The translations under genes and the position numbers were made by a program. From an uncultured Lachnospiraceae bacterium (GTDB lineage Bacteria > Bacillota > Clostridia > Lachnospirales > Lachnospiraceae): a stretch of 64,000 nucleotides of DNA. Location of the stretch: positions 1 through 64,000 of the forward strand of contig CANPUE010000002.1 in the NCBI GenBank assembly GCA_947577185.1. The letters are read 5' to 3'. Below, piece after piece: positions 45,056 through 52,452 of the stretch. The notes beneath the pieces were generated by a model, which saw only the letters and a program-made list of their open reading frames with translations, did not search any database and had not been told where the DNA came from. The first letter of the stretch is position 1, and the number at the start of each line of letters is the position of its first letter.

Positions 45056-46063
45056 AACCCGCTCCAGTACGACCGCATGCGATATTCCGGGTATCGTCTG
45101 GCCCTCGTTAAAACTTGTCTTGCTTAGCAGCGCGCCGGTTGGCAGGAAAAGGACGCGTTTCCAGACGCCCTCCTCTATTTTCTTCAGGATATAAGCGGAA
45201 AGGACGACCGCCGCGCAGCCACAGCCGGAACCGCCTGCATTCGTGTTCTGTTTCTCACTGTCAAAAATCTCCATGCCGCAGTCCATATGCTGTTTGGTGA
45301 TGTCGATTCCCTTTTCAGTCAATAATTCGAACAAAAGTTTCTGGCCGACCGATCCCAGATCTCCTGTAATGATCTTATCGTAGTCCGTCGGCGTTCTTCC
45401 GAAATCCTCAAGGCTCTGTCTGATCGTATCTGCCGCCGCAGGGGCCATGCACGCTCCCATGTTCATGGAGTCTTTGATCCCATAGTCCATGATCTTGCCA
45501 AAGGTCACGCCGCTTACTCTTGCGCGCGCCTTTTTCCCGGCCTCAGATGACAGCAGAAAGGCCGCACTGCCCGTTACTGTCCAGGTTGCGGAACAGGGCC
45601 TCTGGTTTCCGTAAGCGAGCGGAAACCGAAATTCCTTCTCGGCACTGGCAAAATGGCTGGACGTCACACAGACTGCTTTGTCCACAAAGCCGCCTGAGAC
45701 CGCCATGGAACCTGCCGCGATCGACAGACCGCAGGTAGAGCACGCGCCGTAGAGACCGACATGCGGTGTGTGAAAAGAAGATAAACCGAAACTGCTTGCG
45801 ATCGACTGTCCCAGCAGATCCCCCGCAAAAATGAGCTGCACTTCCTCTTTTTTCATATGCTCTTTGTCCAACAAAATCTGTATCGCTTCTTTTTGCAGGG
45901 CACTCTCCGCCTCTTCCCAGGTCTGGGCGCCGAACATATCGTCCTTGCCCGTCTTGTCAAACAGTTTCCCCATCGGCCCTTCGCTCTCTTTGCTTCCCAC
46001 GATCGACGCGCTGTTAACAAGATACGGCGGCCTGTCAAACTGGACACTTTGCTTTCCTAACAT
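45053..46063 (-). CDS. spoVAD: Stage V sporulation protein AD
   Basis: SpoVAD binds dipicolinic acid as part of the SpoVA channel. The 336-residue length fits. The thiolase-like core shows YGACSTCGLSIAAGSMAVSGGFVDKAVCVTSSHFASAEKEFRFPL and MDCGMEIFDSEKQNTNAGGSGCGCAAVVL. The start at 46063 follows GGGAG; a longer frame to 46183 overlaps the sfp gene and is not supported. It is separated from spoVAE by six unrelated genes. In other Clostridia spoVAC, spoVAD and spoVAE are adjacent. Confidence 0.93.
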   Translation of the reverse strand: MLGKQSVQFDRPPYLVNSASIVGSKESEGPMGKLFDKTGKDDMFGAQTWEEAESALQKEAIQILLDKEHMKKEEVQLIFAGDLLGQSIASSFGLSSFHTPHVGLYGACSTCGLSIAAGSMAVSGGFVDKAVCVTSSHFASAEKEFRFPLAYGNQRPCSATWTVTGSAAFLLSSEAGKKARARVSGVTFGKIMDYGIKDSMNMGACMAPAAADTIRQSLEDFGRTPTDYDKIITGDLGSVGQKLLFELLTEKGIDITKQHMDCGMEIFDSEKQNTNAGGSGCGCAAVVLSAYILKKIEEGVWKRVLFLPTGALLSKTSFNEGQTIPGISHAVVLERV

Positions 46064-46130
46064 CTGTACATTCTCCCTTCCTGACATACTTTTCTGAATT
46101 AGTATGGAAACATGTCGGGAAAATATACAC

Positions 46131-46820
46131 TCACCCTTCAAAGAAAACCTGCCGCAGTTTCTCTGAAAATACCGGACTTTCACTGCAGACTGTTATTTTG
46201 TATTCCGTCTCTTCAGGAAAAACAGATGTTATATCATATTCTTTTATGAAATAGTTCTTCTGATCAAAGGACTGATGCAGCTGAACCGTTCCATCTTCTT
46301 CCACGAGGAAAAAAAAACTGTCAAGCGGCAGAGACATGCCGCGTCCCGTCACCTTCAAAAAACTCTCCTTCATGGTCCAGATACGGAAAATCCTCTCTTC
46401 CCGCTCTCTTTGCAAAGGCGCTTTTTGAATCCATGCATACTCCTGCGGCGTAAAAAAACGCTGTGCAACCCGCTCCTTCCCGCCCCGGATACGTTCGATA
46501 TCACTCCCGTTTGCCAACGGTCCGATGGAGCAGACCGCATATTCCCCGGCATGTGAGAGGGAAAAATGCAGATCCCTGCAATGACGCAGACAGGGCTTTC
46601 CCTGCTGTGTAAGATCATATTCCATATCCCGCTCCCGCAGACCGTATTCCTTTAACGCCCCGTCTAACGCCAGGGCGGCGGCAAGGCTGCGCCTTTTGTC
46701 TTCTTCGTGACGCAGCCTTTCGATCTTCCGCCTTCTGTCTAAAGAAACGGCGGCAAGCGCCCTCTCAAAAACTGCCTCTTCCTCCAATTGTCTTATTGAT
46801 ACAATATAGATTTTTATCAT
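46131..46820 (-). CDS. sfp: Sfp-type 4'-phosphopantetheinyl transferase
   Basis: Loads the phosphopantetheine arm onto carrier proteins. The 229-residue protein has FSLSHAGEYAVCSIG, the Mg-binding SDIERI, and the conserved WTMKESFLKVTGRGMSLPL. Length and motifs are those of Sfp/Gsp rather than AcpS. No polyketide or peptide synthetase lies in the window, so its carrier substrate is elsewhere. The start at 46820 lies 8 bp after the helicase stop, with a GGAAGGGA stretch upstream in the end of that gene. Confidence 0.9.
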   Translation of the reverse strand: MIKIYIVSIRQLEEEAVFERALAAVSLDRRRKIERLRHEEDKRRSLAAALALDGALKEYGLRERDMEYDLTQQGKPCLRHCRDLHFSLSHAGEYAVCSIGPLANGSDIERIRGGKERVAQRFFTPQEYAWIQKAPLQREREERIFRIWTMKESFLKVTGRGMSLPLDSFFFLVEEDGTVQLHQSFDQKNYFIKEYDITSVFPEETEYKITVCSESPVFSEKLRQVFFEG

Positions 46821-46828
46821 AACTACCG

Positions 46829-48754
46829 TTATGTCCCTTCCATAAAACAGTCCTCGCAAATGCGGTACGGATAATCCCACGGAAGCGTTTTGCCGCACAG
46901 CTGGCATTTCTTCTCGAACTGCTTTTTATCCTCCTGCAGGAGGCGCCCGATCGCCCGCTGTGCTTCTTCCCGGCCCGCGTCGAGCGCTTCTCTGTCAGTG
47001 ACCCAGCTCATTCTGCCTGCAAACTGGCTGTATAAATCTAACTTTTTATAATAGGACTCCAGCTTTTCGAGGGATTCCTCATCGGGATAAGCGGGGCAGT
47101 CTCTCTCCGTCTCCGGGTTTTCACAATAGGAAAGCCACAACTGTACGACCTCTTTATCCCCGATATCGAAAGGACAGGTGATCAGAGATAACAATAGTTT
47201 TTTATCTTTCATGCACCCGCGCGCTTTGGGATAATTTTTCAGATAACGGTATTTCTTCACACTCTCTGCCATGGAAATCTTGTCATACAGCTTCGTGCCG
47301 CCTGCGTTTTCCCAGACTTCAATTATGTCGTCCAGTTCCATGTCAATATCGAGCAGTACCTCGGGAAAACCGATCCGCGCCTTCTTCAACGGCAGAAACG
47401 GTTCTTTGAGTTTCTTCTCAAGGTAGCCCATATCGAGTGTAGACTGTACATAACCGGTGTCATAATAACCGTAACGCCCCGCCCGCCCGGCTATCTGCCG
47501 GATCTCTTCAGCCTGAAGACGGCGTTTGGCCGTACCGTCAAATTTGATCGTATTCATAAAAACGATCCTGCGGATCGGCAGATTAATCCCCATGCCGATC
47601 GCATCCGTGGCCACCACAACTTCATTGACGCCTTCCGCGAAAAGCTGAACCTGCTCCCGCCTCGTCTTGGGCGGCAGATTCCCATAAATAACACTTGCTT
47701 TTATTCCTTTCTGTTCCAGCGCGGCGGCGATCGCCAGGACATTTTTTTTGGAAAAGGTGATCAGCGCATCGCCTTTTTCCACGCTTTTGCTCATATCATA
47801 CCTGTCCGGTACAAATTCCAGCGCCGTATTGCGCTCATGATAGACAAGATCATACGTATCGCCGCAGTTTTTGATCATGCGCAGCAACAGCTTCTCTGCG
47901 ACGGGAGAAGCACAGATATGGATTTCCTCTGCCCTGATCCCAAGAATGGCCCTCGTCCAGAAACTTCCCCTGTTTTCGTCCCCGAGCATCTGCGCCTCAT
48001 CGATCACCGCGACATCATAGATCTGCTTTAAATCCAGGATCTCGATCGTGGAAGCCTGACAGAAAGCTCCCGGCGTGTGAATCCGCTCTTCTCCGGTGAT
48101 CATGCTGCAGGGCACGCCTGCCGCCGTCATCCTGTCATAAACTTCCAGCGCCAAAAGCCGCAGAGGACCAAGATAAATCCCCTGATAAGCATGTTTGAGC
48201 CGCTGCAGCGCCTGATAGGTCTTCCCGCTGTTGGTGGGCCCGATGTGCAGGATGAAATGCCTGTCCATGTTCCGCGCCTCCGGATACTGCTTCTCCGGCT
48301 CTGCTTCCATCAGCTCCTCAATCCTTTTTCCCACTGTATACTGCATATAGTCGTCTCTGTAAATCTCATATAAAGATTTTTCGCGCAAAAGCAAAAAAAC
48401 ATTCTCCATCTTCAAAATATCTACGGCGGAAGCAGAAGGCGCCATCAACTGCAGAAAAGACAGATCCAGCCGGATCAGCCGCCGCAGCACATGCTGATAC
48501 CTGCCGGCCAGTCTGTGCTCCTTATTAGAAACCGTGTAGCCGAGCCCGGCAGCCCGTTTATGCAGTTCCCCCATATCGTTTAACACCTGATGCGGCTCTA
48601 AATATTTCTTCTTCGCAATCCGGCGCTCTAACTGTCTGATATGATGTTCACATCCTCTGATAAATTTTTTCTGCCCTGAAAACGGTATCTCCAAAAACGC
48701 CTTGTGATACATATCCCATGCAAAATCTGTTTCTTCCTTTGTTATCTGATTCAT
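46829..48754 (-). CDS. Suv3-like superfamily 2 RNA/DNA helicase
   Basis: A 641-residue helicase. The Walker A is IGPTNSGKTYQALQRL, motif II is VIDEAQML, motif III is HICAS-like, and motifs V-VI are VVATDAIGMGINLPI and EIRQIAGRAGRYG. Together with the APSASAVDIL N-terminal region and the tail, this matches the mitochondrial Suv3 type, which unwinds RNA with a degradation partner. The C-terminus ends with a four-Cys zinc ribbon (CQLCGKTLPWDYPYRICEDC). Bacterial copies exist, but their role is less defined. It precedes sfp by 8 bp. Confidence 0.88.
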   Translation of the reverse strand: MNQITKEETDFAWDMYHKAFLEIPFSGQKKFIRGCEHHIRQLERRIAKKKYLEPHQVLNDMGELHKRAAGLGYTVSNKEHRLAGRYQHVLRRLIRLDLSFLQLMAPSASAVDILKMENVFLLLREKSLYEIYRDDYMQYTVGKRIEELMEAEPEKQYPEARNMDRHFILHIGPTNSGKTYQALQRLKHAYQGIYLGPLRLLALEVYDRMTAAGVPCSMITGEERIHTPGAFCQASTIEILDLKQIYDVAVIDEAQMLGDENRGSFWTRAILGIRAEEIHICASPVAEKLLLRMIKNCGDTYDLVYHERNTALEFVPDRYDMSKSVEKGDALITFSKKNVLAIAAALEQKGIKASVIYGNLPPKTRREQVQLFAEGVNEVVVATDAIGMGINLPIRRIVFMNTIKFDGTAKRRLQAEEIRQIAGRAGRYGYYDTGYVQSTLDMGYLEKKLKEPFLPLKKARIGFPEVLLDIDMELDDIIEVWENAGGTKLYDKISMAESVKKYRYLKNYPKARGCMKDKKLLLSLITCPFDIGDKEVVQLWLSYCENPETERDCPAYPDEESLEKLESYYKKLDLYSQFAGRMSWVTDREALDAGREEAQRAIGRLLQEDKKQFEKKCQLCGKTLPWDYPYRICEDCFMEGT

Positions 48755-48817
48755 TCTGATCCCTCTGCATGCTGCACTGACCGCCTTGCCGCCTCTGCAG
48801 CAAATCTTCTCACACTG

Positions 48818-49678
48818 TTACTCTGTCGGCCTCTGGTAAAAGCGTCCTGACAGCGCTTCCGTCCTGACCGCATTGATGAAAGCCTTATCATCAACTTCTC
48901 TGACCGCGCGGATGACCGCTTTGCTTTCCCCTTTGGATACAATGGAATACACGACATCCCTTTCACAGTGCTGATAAGACCCCTCGCCCTGTAAAATGGT
49001 AGAACCATGCATGCTCACTGCATAAATCGCTTCACTCACTTCCTTCGCCTTATTCGTGACAATAAATAACGTCTGCTTTTGATATTTCTGGTAAAGCATA
49101 TGCAGAATCTGCGTCGCCGCATACTGATAAATAATGGAATACAGTGCCTTATCCCATCCGAACAAAATACCCGCTGTCAAAATGATGATCACGTTGACGC
49201 CCAAAACAAGATTAAAGGAATCCACACCCTTTTTCTCCGAAAGAAAGATCGCAATAAAGTCCGTACCGCCCGTCGTAGCCTCCATCAGCAGGCACAGGCT
49301 GACTACAAACCCCGAAATGATACCGCCGAAGATGCTGATCAGCAGCGTATCATATGTTATGACATACCCCGGTATCACGTCCGTGAGAATACTCGTCAGC
49401 ACGATCATCAGACAGGAATACATTGTGAATTTTTTACCGATATAGCGGAATCCAATATAGATCGGAATCATATTGAGCAGCAGATTGACCACGGAATACG
49501 GCACTGACATCTGAAAAAATTTCTCGAAAATCCCCTGTATCAGAATCGTAAGCCCCGTTGCCCCTCCCGGATAAAGTCCTCCGGTCCTGACAAAAGTCTT
49601 CGTATTTACCGCCATGATCACTGCGGCAATGCAGATCACAATGATCCTCTTTCCGTCTTTTTTCCAATCAAAACTCAT
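48818..49678 (-). CDS. YitT family membrane protein (DUF2179)
   Basis: A 286-residue protein with five or six membrane segments (NTKTFVRTGGLYPGGATGLTILIQGIF and TGGTDFIAIFLSEKKGVDSFN are typical YitT stretches) and a C-terminal cytosolic DUF2179 domain (LFIVTNKAKEVSEAIYAVSMHGSTILQGEGSY). The family is widespread in Firmicutes and its substrate is unknown. It lies 63 bp before the helicase gene, likely on one transcript. Confidence 0.88.
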   Translation of the reverse strand: MSFDWKKDGKRIIVICIAAVIMAVNTKTFVRTGGLYPGGATGLTILIQGIFEKFFQMSVPYSVVNLLLNMIPIYIGFRYIGKKFTMYSCLMIVLTSILTDVIPGYVITYDTLLISIFGGIISGFVVSLCLLMEATTGGTDFIAIFLSEKKGVDSFNLVLGVNVIIILTAGILFGWDKALYSIIYQYAATQILHMLYQKYQKQTLFIVTNKAKEVSEAIYAVSMHGSTILQGEGSYQHCERDVVYSIVSKGESKAVIRAVREVDDKAFINAVRTEALSGRFYQRPTE

Positions 49679-49792
49679 CTTACGGCATCCTCCCTTATCC
49701 GTTCTGAAAAATATCCGACCGCCTGCGTCCGCATCTGCGTGCGTCAGTTCCCTGACACTGCAGTCTGCGTTTATTGTAACACACTCCTGTGC

Positions 49793-49827
49793 ATTTTAAA
49801 AGAGAGCCTCACGGCTCCCTTTAAAAT
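49793..49827 (-). terminator. Terminator after rhaA
   Basis: Arms ATTTTAAAAGAGAGCC and GGCTCCCTTTAAAAT (a long stem with small bulges) lie between 49793 and 49827. On the minus strand the last part is T-rich. It follows the dispersed repeat copy next to the rhaA stop. Confidence 0.65.
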
Positions 49828-49836
49828 ATTCTGTAG

Positions 49837-49890
49837 ACTCTGACGCAGATTACCGATTGAACAATCACTGCATCAGCATGATTTTTCAAC
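49837..49890. repeat. Dispersed hairpin repeat, copy C (partial)
   Basis: The sequence around ACTGCATCAGCATGATTTTT differs at only one position from copy A at 497-516. CTCTGAC at 49838-49844 matches the same inverted-repeat arm as copy A. The module abuts the rhaA stop codon, just as copy B abuts the argJ stop. Confidence 0.6.
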
Positions 49891-51146
49891 TATCTTTTTA
49901 ACAGTACTTCCTCTTCATACTTCCGGACAGTCTCGAACCAGCTTCTGTCTGCCGCAACGCCGCACTGTCTGCAATATTCTTCCCATACATCGCCGAGCGG
50001 GAAGGTTTTGATATCCTCCTGAAGGACCATCAATTCCGTCATGCGGTTTTCCTCCTGGAGCTTTTTAAACTGCCCGTTCGGCGTACAAAGCGCATTCAAA
50101 AGGGCTTTCTGCCAGCTGCGGAATCCTACTGTCCAGGCGGAAATCCGGTTGATGCTCGCATCAAAGTAATCCAATGCCATATACACACGCCCCAACGCAT
50201 TGTTTCTGACGATCTCTTTCGCAATCTCCCTTGTCTCGTCATCATAAAGGACAACATGATCGCTGTCCCATCTTACCGGGCGCGTGATATGCAGGGCGAT
50301 CTCCGGGAAGAAACAAAGCAGCGCCGGGATCTTATCAGAAACCACTTCTGTCGGATGATAATGCCCGTTATCCATAAGCGGCAGACAGCCCTCATGCGTT
50401 GCCGCAAACGTAAGCGTAAATTCTGCGCTTCCTGCCGTGTAGGATTCCACGCCGATGCCGAATACTTTGGACTCTACGCACGGTTTCACAAGGTTCTTAT
50501 CAAAAGGCTCAGACAGGATCTGTTCGATGGAATCCTTATAGCGCATTCTGGGCCCCATGCGGTCCGCAGGAATATCTTTATATCCATCCCCTGTCCAGAT
50601 ATTCATGACACAGGTTACGCCGGTCTCTCTGGCAAAATATTCCGAAATACGCACGCAGGCTTTTCCATGCTCGATCCAGAATTTTCTTGTTTCCTCGTCC
50701 GGACTCGAAAGCGTAAGTCCGTCTTTGACCTTATCATGTGAGAAAAAGGTCGGGTTAAAGTCAATACCCATATTTCTCTCTTTCGCAAATGCGACCCACT
50801 TTGCAAAATGTTTCGGCTCGATCTGATCGCGGTCAACATACTCCCCATCCTCAAAAATCGCATAGCTTGCATGCAGGTTCAGTTTCTTTTTGCCGGGCAT
50901 CAGTTTGAGCGCCACATCCATGTCCTGCATCAGCTGCTCCGGTGTCTTTGCCTTTCCGGGATAGTCTCCTGTCGTCTGGATCCCCCCGGTTAACGGACCA
51001 TCGTGGTCAAATCCGGTCACATCGTCCCCCTGCCAGCAGTGCAGGGAAACAGGAATCTCTTTCAGCGCGGCGATCGCCGCGTCCACATCCACGCCTGCCG
51101 CCGCGTAGACCTCTTTTGCGGCTTCATATCTTTCTTTCTGTGTCAT
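49890..51146 (-). CDS. rhaA: L-rhamnose isomerase
   Basis: Converts L-rhamnose to L-rhamnulose; a metal-dependent TIM barrel. The 418-residue protein has LHCWQGDDVTGFDHDG near the N-terminus, NLHASYAIFEDGE, MGIDFNPTFFSHDKVKDGLTLSSPD, and LPLMDNGHYHPTEVVSDKI, all characteristic. AAGGAGAGGA precedes the ATG. No kinase, aldolase or transporter genes for rhamnose are adjacent. The divergent AraC gene is a likely regulator, given the shared 263-bp upstream region. Confidence 0.97.
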   Translation of the reverse strand: MTQKERYEAAKEVYAAAGVDVDAAIAALKEIPVSLHCWQGDDVTGFDHDGPLTGGIQTTGDYPGKAKTPEQLMQDMDVALKLMPGKKKLNLHASYAIFEDGEYVDRDQIEPKHFAKWVAFAKERNMGIDFNPTFFSHDKVKDGLTLSSPDEETRKFWIEHGKACVRISEYFARETGVTCVMNIWTGDGYKDIPADRMGPRMRYKDSIEQILSEPFDKNLVKPCVESKVFGIGVESYTAGSAEFTLTFAATHEGCLPLMDNGHYHPTEVVSDKIPALLCFFPEIALHITRPVRWDSDHVVLYDDETREIAKEIVRNNALGRVYMALDYFDASINRISAWTVGFRSWQKALLNALCTPNGQFKKLQEENRMTELMVLQEDIKTFPLGDVWEEYCRQCGVAADRSWFETVRKYEEEVLLKR

Positions 51147-51209
51147 CCTGTCCTCTCCTTCTTTTTTATCTTATAGGAAATTGCTGTAATCGCAGAGGGA
51201 ATCAAACGA

Positions 51210-51261
51210 GAATTTACGTAGTAAATTCTTGGAGCGCAAGCTGCAGAGCTTGCGCTTTTTT
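51210..51261 (+). terminator. Hairpin pair and terminator-like structure in the rhaA-araC gap
   Basis: GAATTTAC at 51210-51217 pairs perfectly with GTAAATTC at 51221-51228. Directly after it GCGCAAGCT at 51234-51242 pairs perfectly with AGCTTGCGC at 51247-51255 and is followed by six T. It has the form of a plus-strand rho-independent terminator, but no gene precedes it on that strand. It may mark a leader attenuator of the AraC gene or the end of a small RNA. Confidence 0.55.
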
Positions 51262-51409
51262 ATAAATTGTCTTTTTTAAAACTGTTGAAAAATTCCGAAT
51301 TACCTCTGGATAATATTCATTATAGCATGTAAAATCTAAAAGAACAGGTCTTTGTAAGGAAAATAAAGGGACCTTATTTGCAGCAGATCAAACGAGGAAA
51401 GGAAACGCC

Positions 51410-52372
51410 ATGCAGAAAGAACTATTGTCCCGCTTACGCCGGATCACCGAAGAGGAACGCGTGATCCTGGCCGGCGCACAGGATATCAAAAGAGAACTCT
51501 ATACCACAGAAACAGACTTCATCATTGACAGCCGGAAGCTTCTGCAAAAAGGCCGCCTGATTGAAATACGCCCGCATACAAGATTTGTCCATTTTCCAAA
51601 GCACCGGCACAACTACGTGGAAATGGTCTATATGTGCAGCGGCAGTACGACCCATATCATCAACGATTCCGAGCGGATCACGCTAAAAGAGGGCGACCTC
51701 CTGTTCCTGAATCAGAACGCGACGCAGGAGATCCTGCCGGCCGGGGAAGAAGATATCGCCGTGAACTTCATTATCCTGCCTGAATTTTTTGACCGTGCCT
51801 TTTTCATGATCGAACGGGAAACGATTCTCTATGACTTTCTCGTCTCTTCTCTGTCACCGGCCAGTTCCTATTCCAGTTATCTCCATTTTCAGGCAAAGGA
51901 CATCCTGCCTGTACAGAACCTGATCGAAAATATGGTCTGGACGCTTCTGCCGCACAAAAACGGCACGAATACCCTCAATCAGACGACGATGGGACTGCTG
52001 TTCATGAATCTGTCCCTGTTCGCCGATACGATCAACAAAGACAACCCGCATCAATATGAACAAAATCTGGTATTTTCCGTTTTAAAATACATAGAGACTC
52101 ACTACAAAAGCGGCACGCTCGCGGAGATCTCTGCAGAGTTAAGACAGCCCGCCTATTATGTCAGCCGCCTGCTCAAAAAACATACCGATGCAAACTTCAA
52201 AGAACTATTACAGCAGCGAAAACTCCGCCAGGCCGCTTACCTGCTCTCTCAGACGCCGCTCCCTGTAGAGTCCGTAATGGAAAACATTGGTTATGATAAC
52301 AGTAGTTACTTTTATCGAAAATTCCGGGAGAAGTACGGCTGTTCTCCGAAAAATTATCGAAAATCACTTTAA
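51410..52372 (+). CDS. AraC-family transcription regulator
   Basis: A 320-residue regulator. The N-terminal cupin-like sensor domain has FVHFPKHRHNYVEMVYMCSGSTTHIINDSERITLKEGDLLFLNQNATQE; the C-terminal domain has two helix-turn-helix units (LAEISAELRQPAYYVSRLLKKHTDANFKELLQQRKLRQAAYLL and VESVMENIGYDNSSYFYRKFREKYGCSPKNYRK). GAGGAAAGG precedes the ATG. It is divergent from rhaA and 80 bp before a GH31 gene, so it probably controls one or both; L-rhamnose or another sugar is the likely signal. Confidence 0.92.
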   Translation: MQKELLSRLRRITEEERVILAGAQDIKRELYTTETDFIIDSRKLLQKGRLIEIRPHTRFVHFPKHRHNYVEMVYMCSGSTTHIINDSERITLKEGDLLFLNQNATQEILPAGEEDIAVNFIILPEFFDRAFFMIERETILYDFLVSSLSPASSYSSYLHFQAKDILPVQNLIENMVWTLLPHKNGTNTLNQTTMGLLFMNLSLFADTINKDNPHQYEQNLVFSVLKYIETHYKSGTLAEISAELRQPAYYVSRLLKKHTDANFKELLQQRKLRQAAYLLSQTPLPVESVMENIGYDNSSYFYRKFREKYGCSPKNYRKSL

Positions 52373-52375
52373 CTG

Positions 52376-52404
52376 TTGCAGTAATTTCTGTTTTCCACTA
52401 CAAT
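52376..52404 (+). promoter_or_regulatory. Candidate promoter of the GH31 gene
   Basis: TTGCAG at 52376-52381, a 17-bp spacer and TACAAT at 52399-52404. A palindrome AAAATTTACGAAATTTT at 52419-52435 lies just downstream and shares AATTTACG with the hairpin at 51210-51228; it could be an AraC operator. Confidence 0.5.
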
Positions 52405-52452
52405 GTATTATACTTACTAAAATTTACGAAATTTTGAGATTGGAGGAAGATT

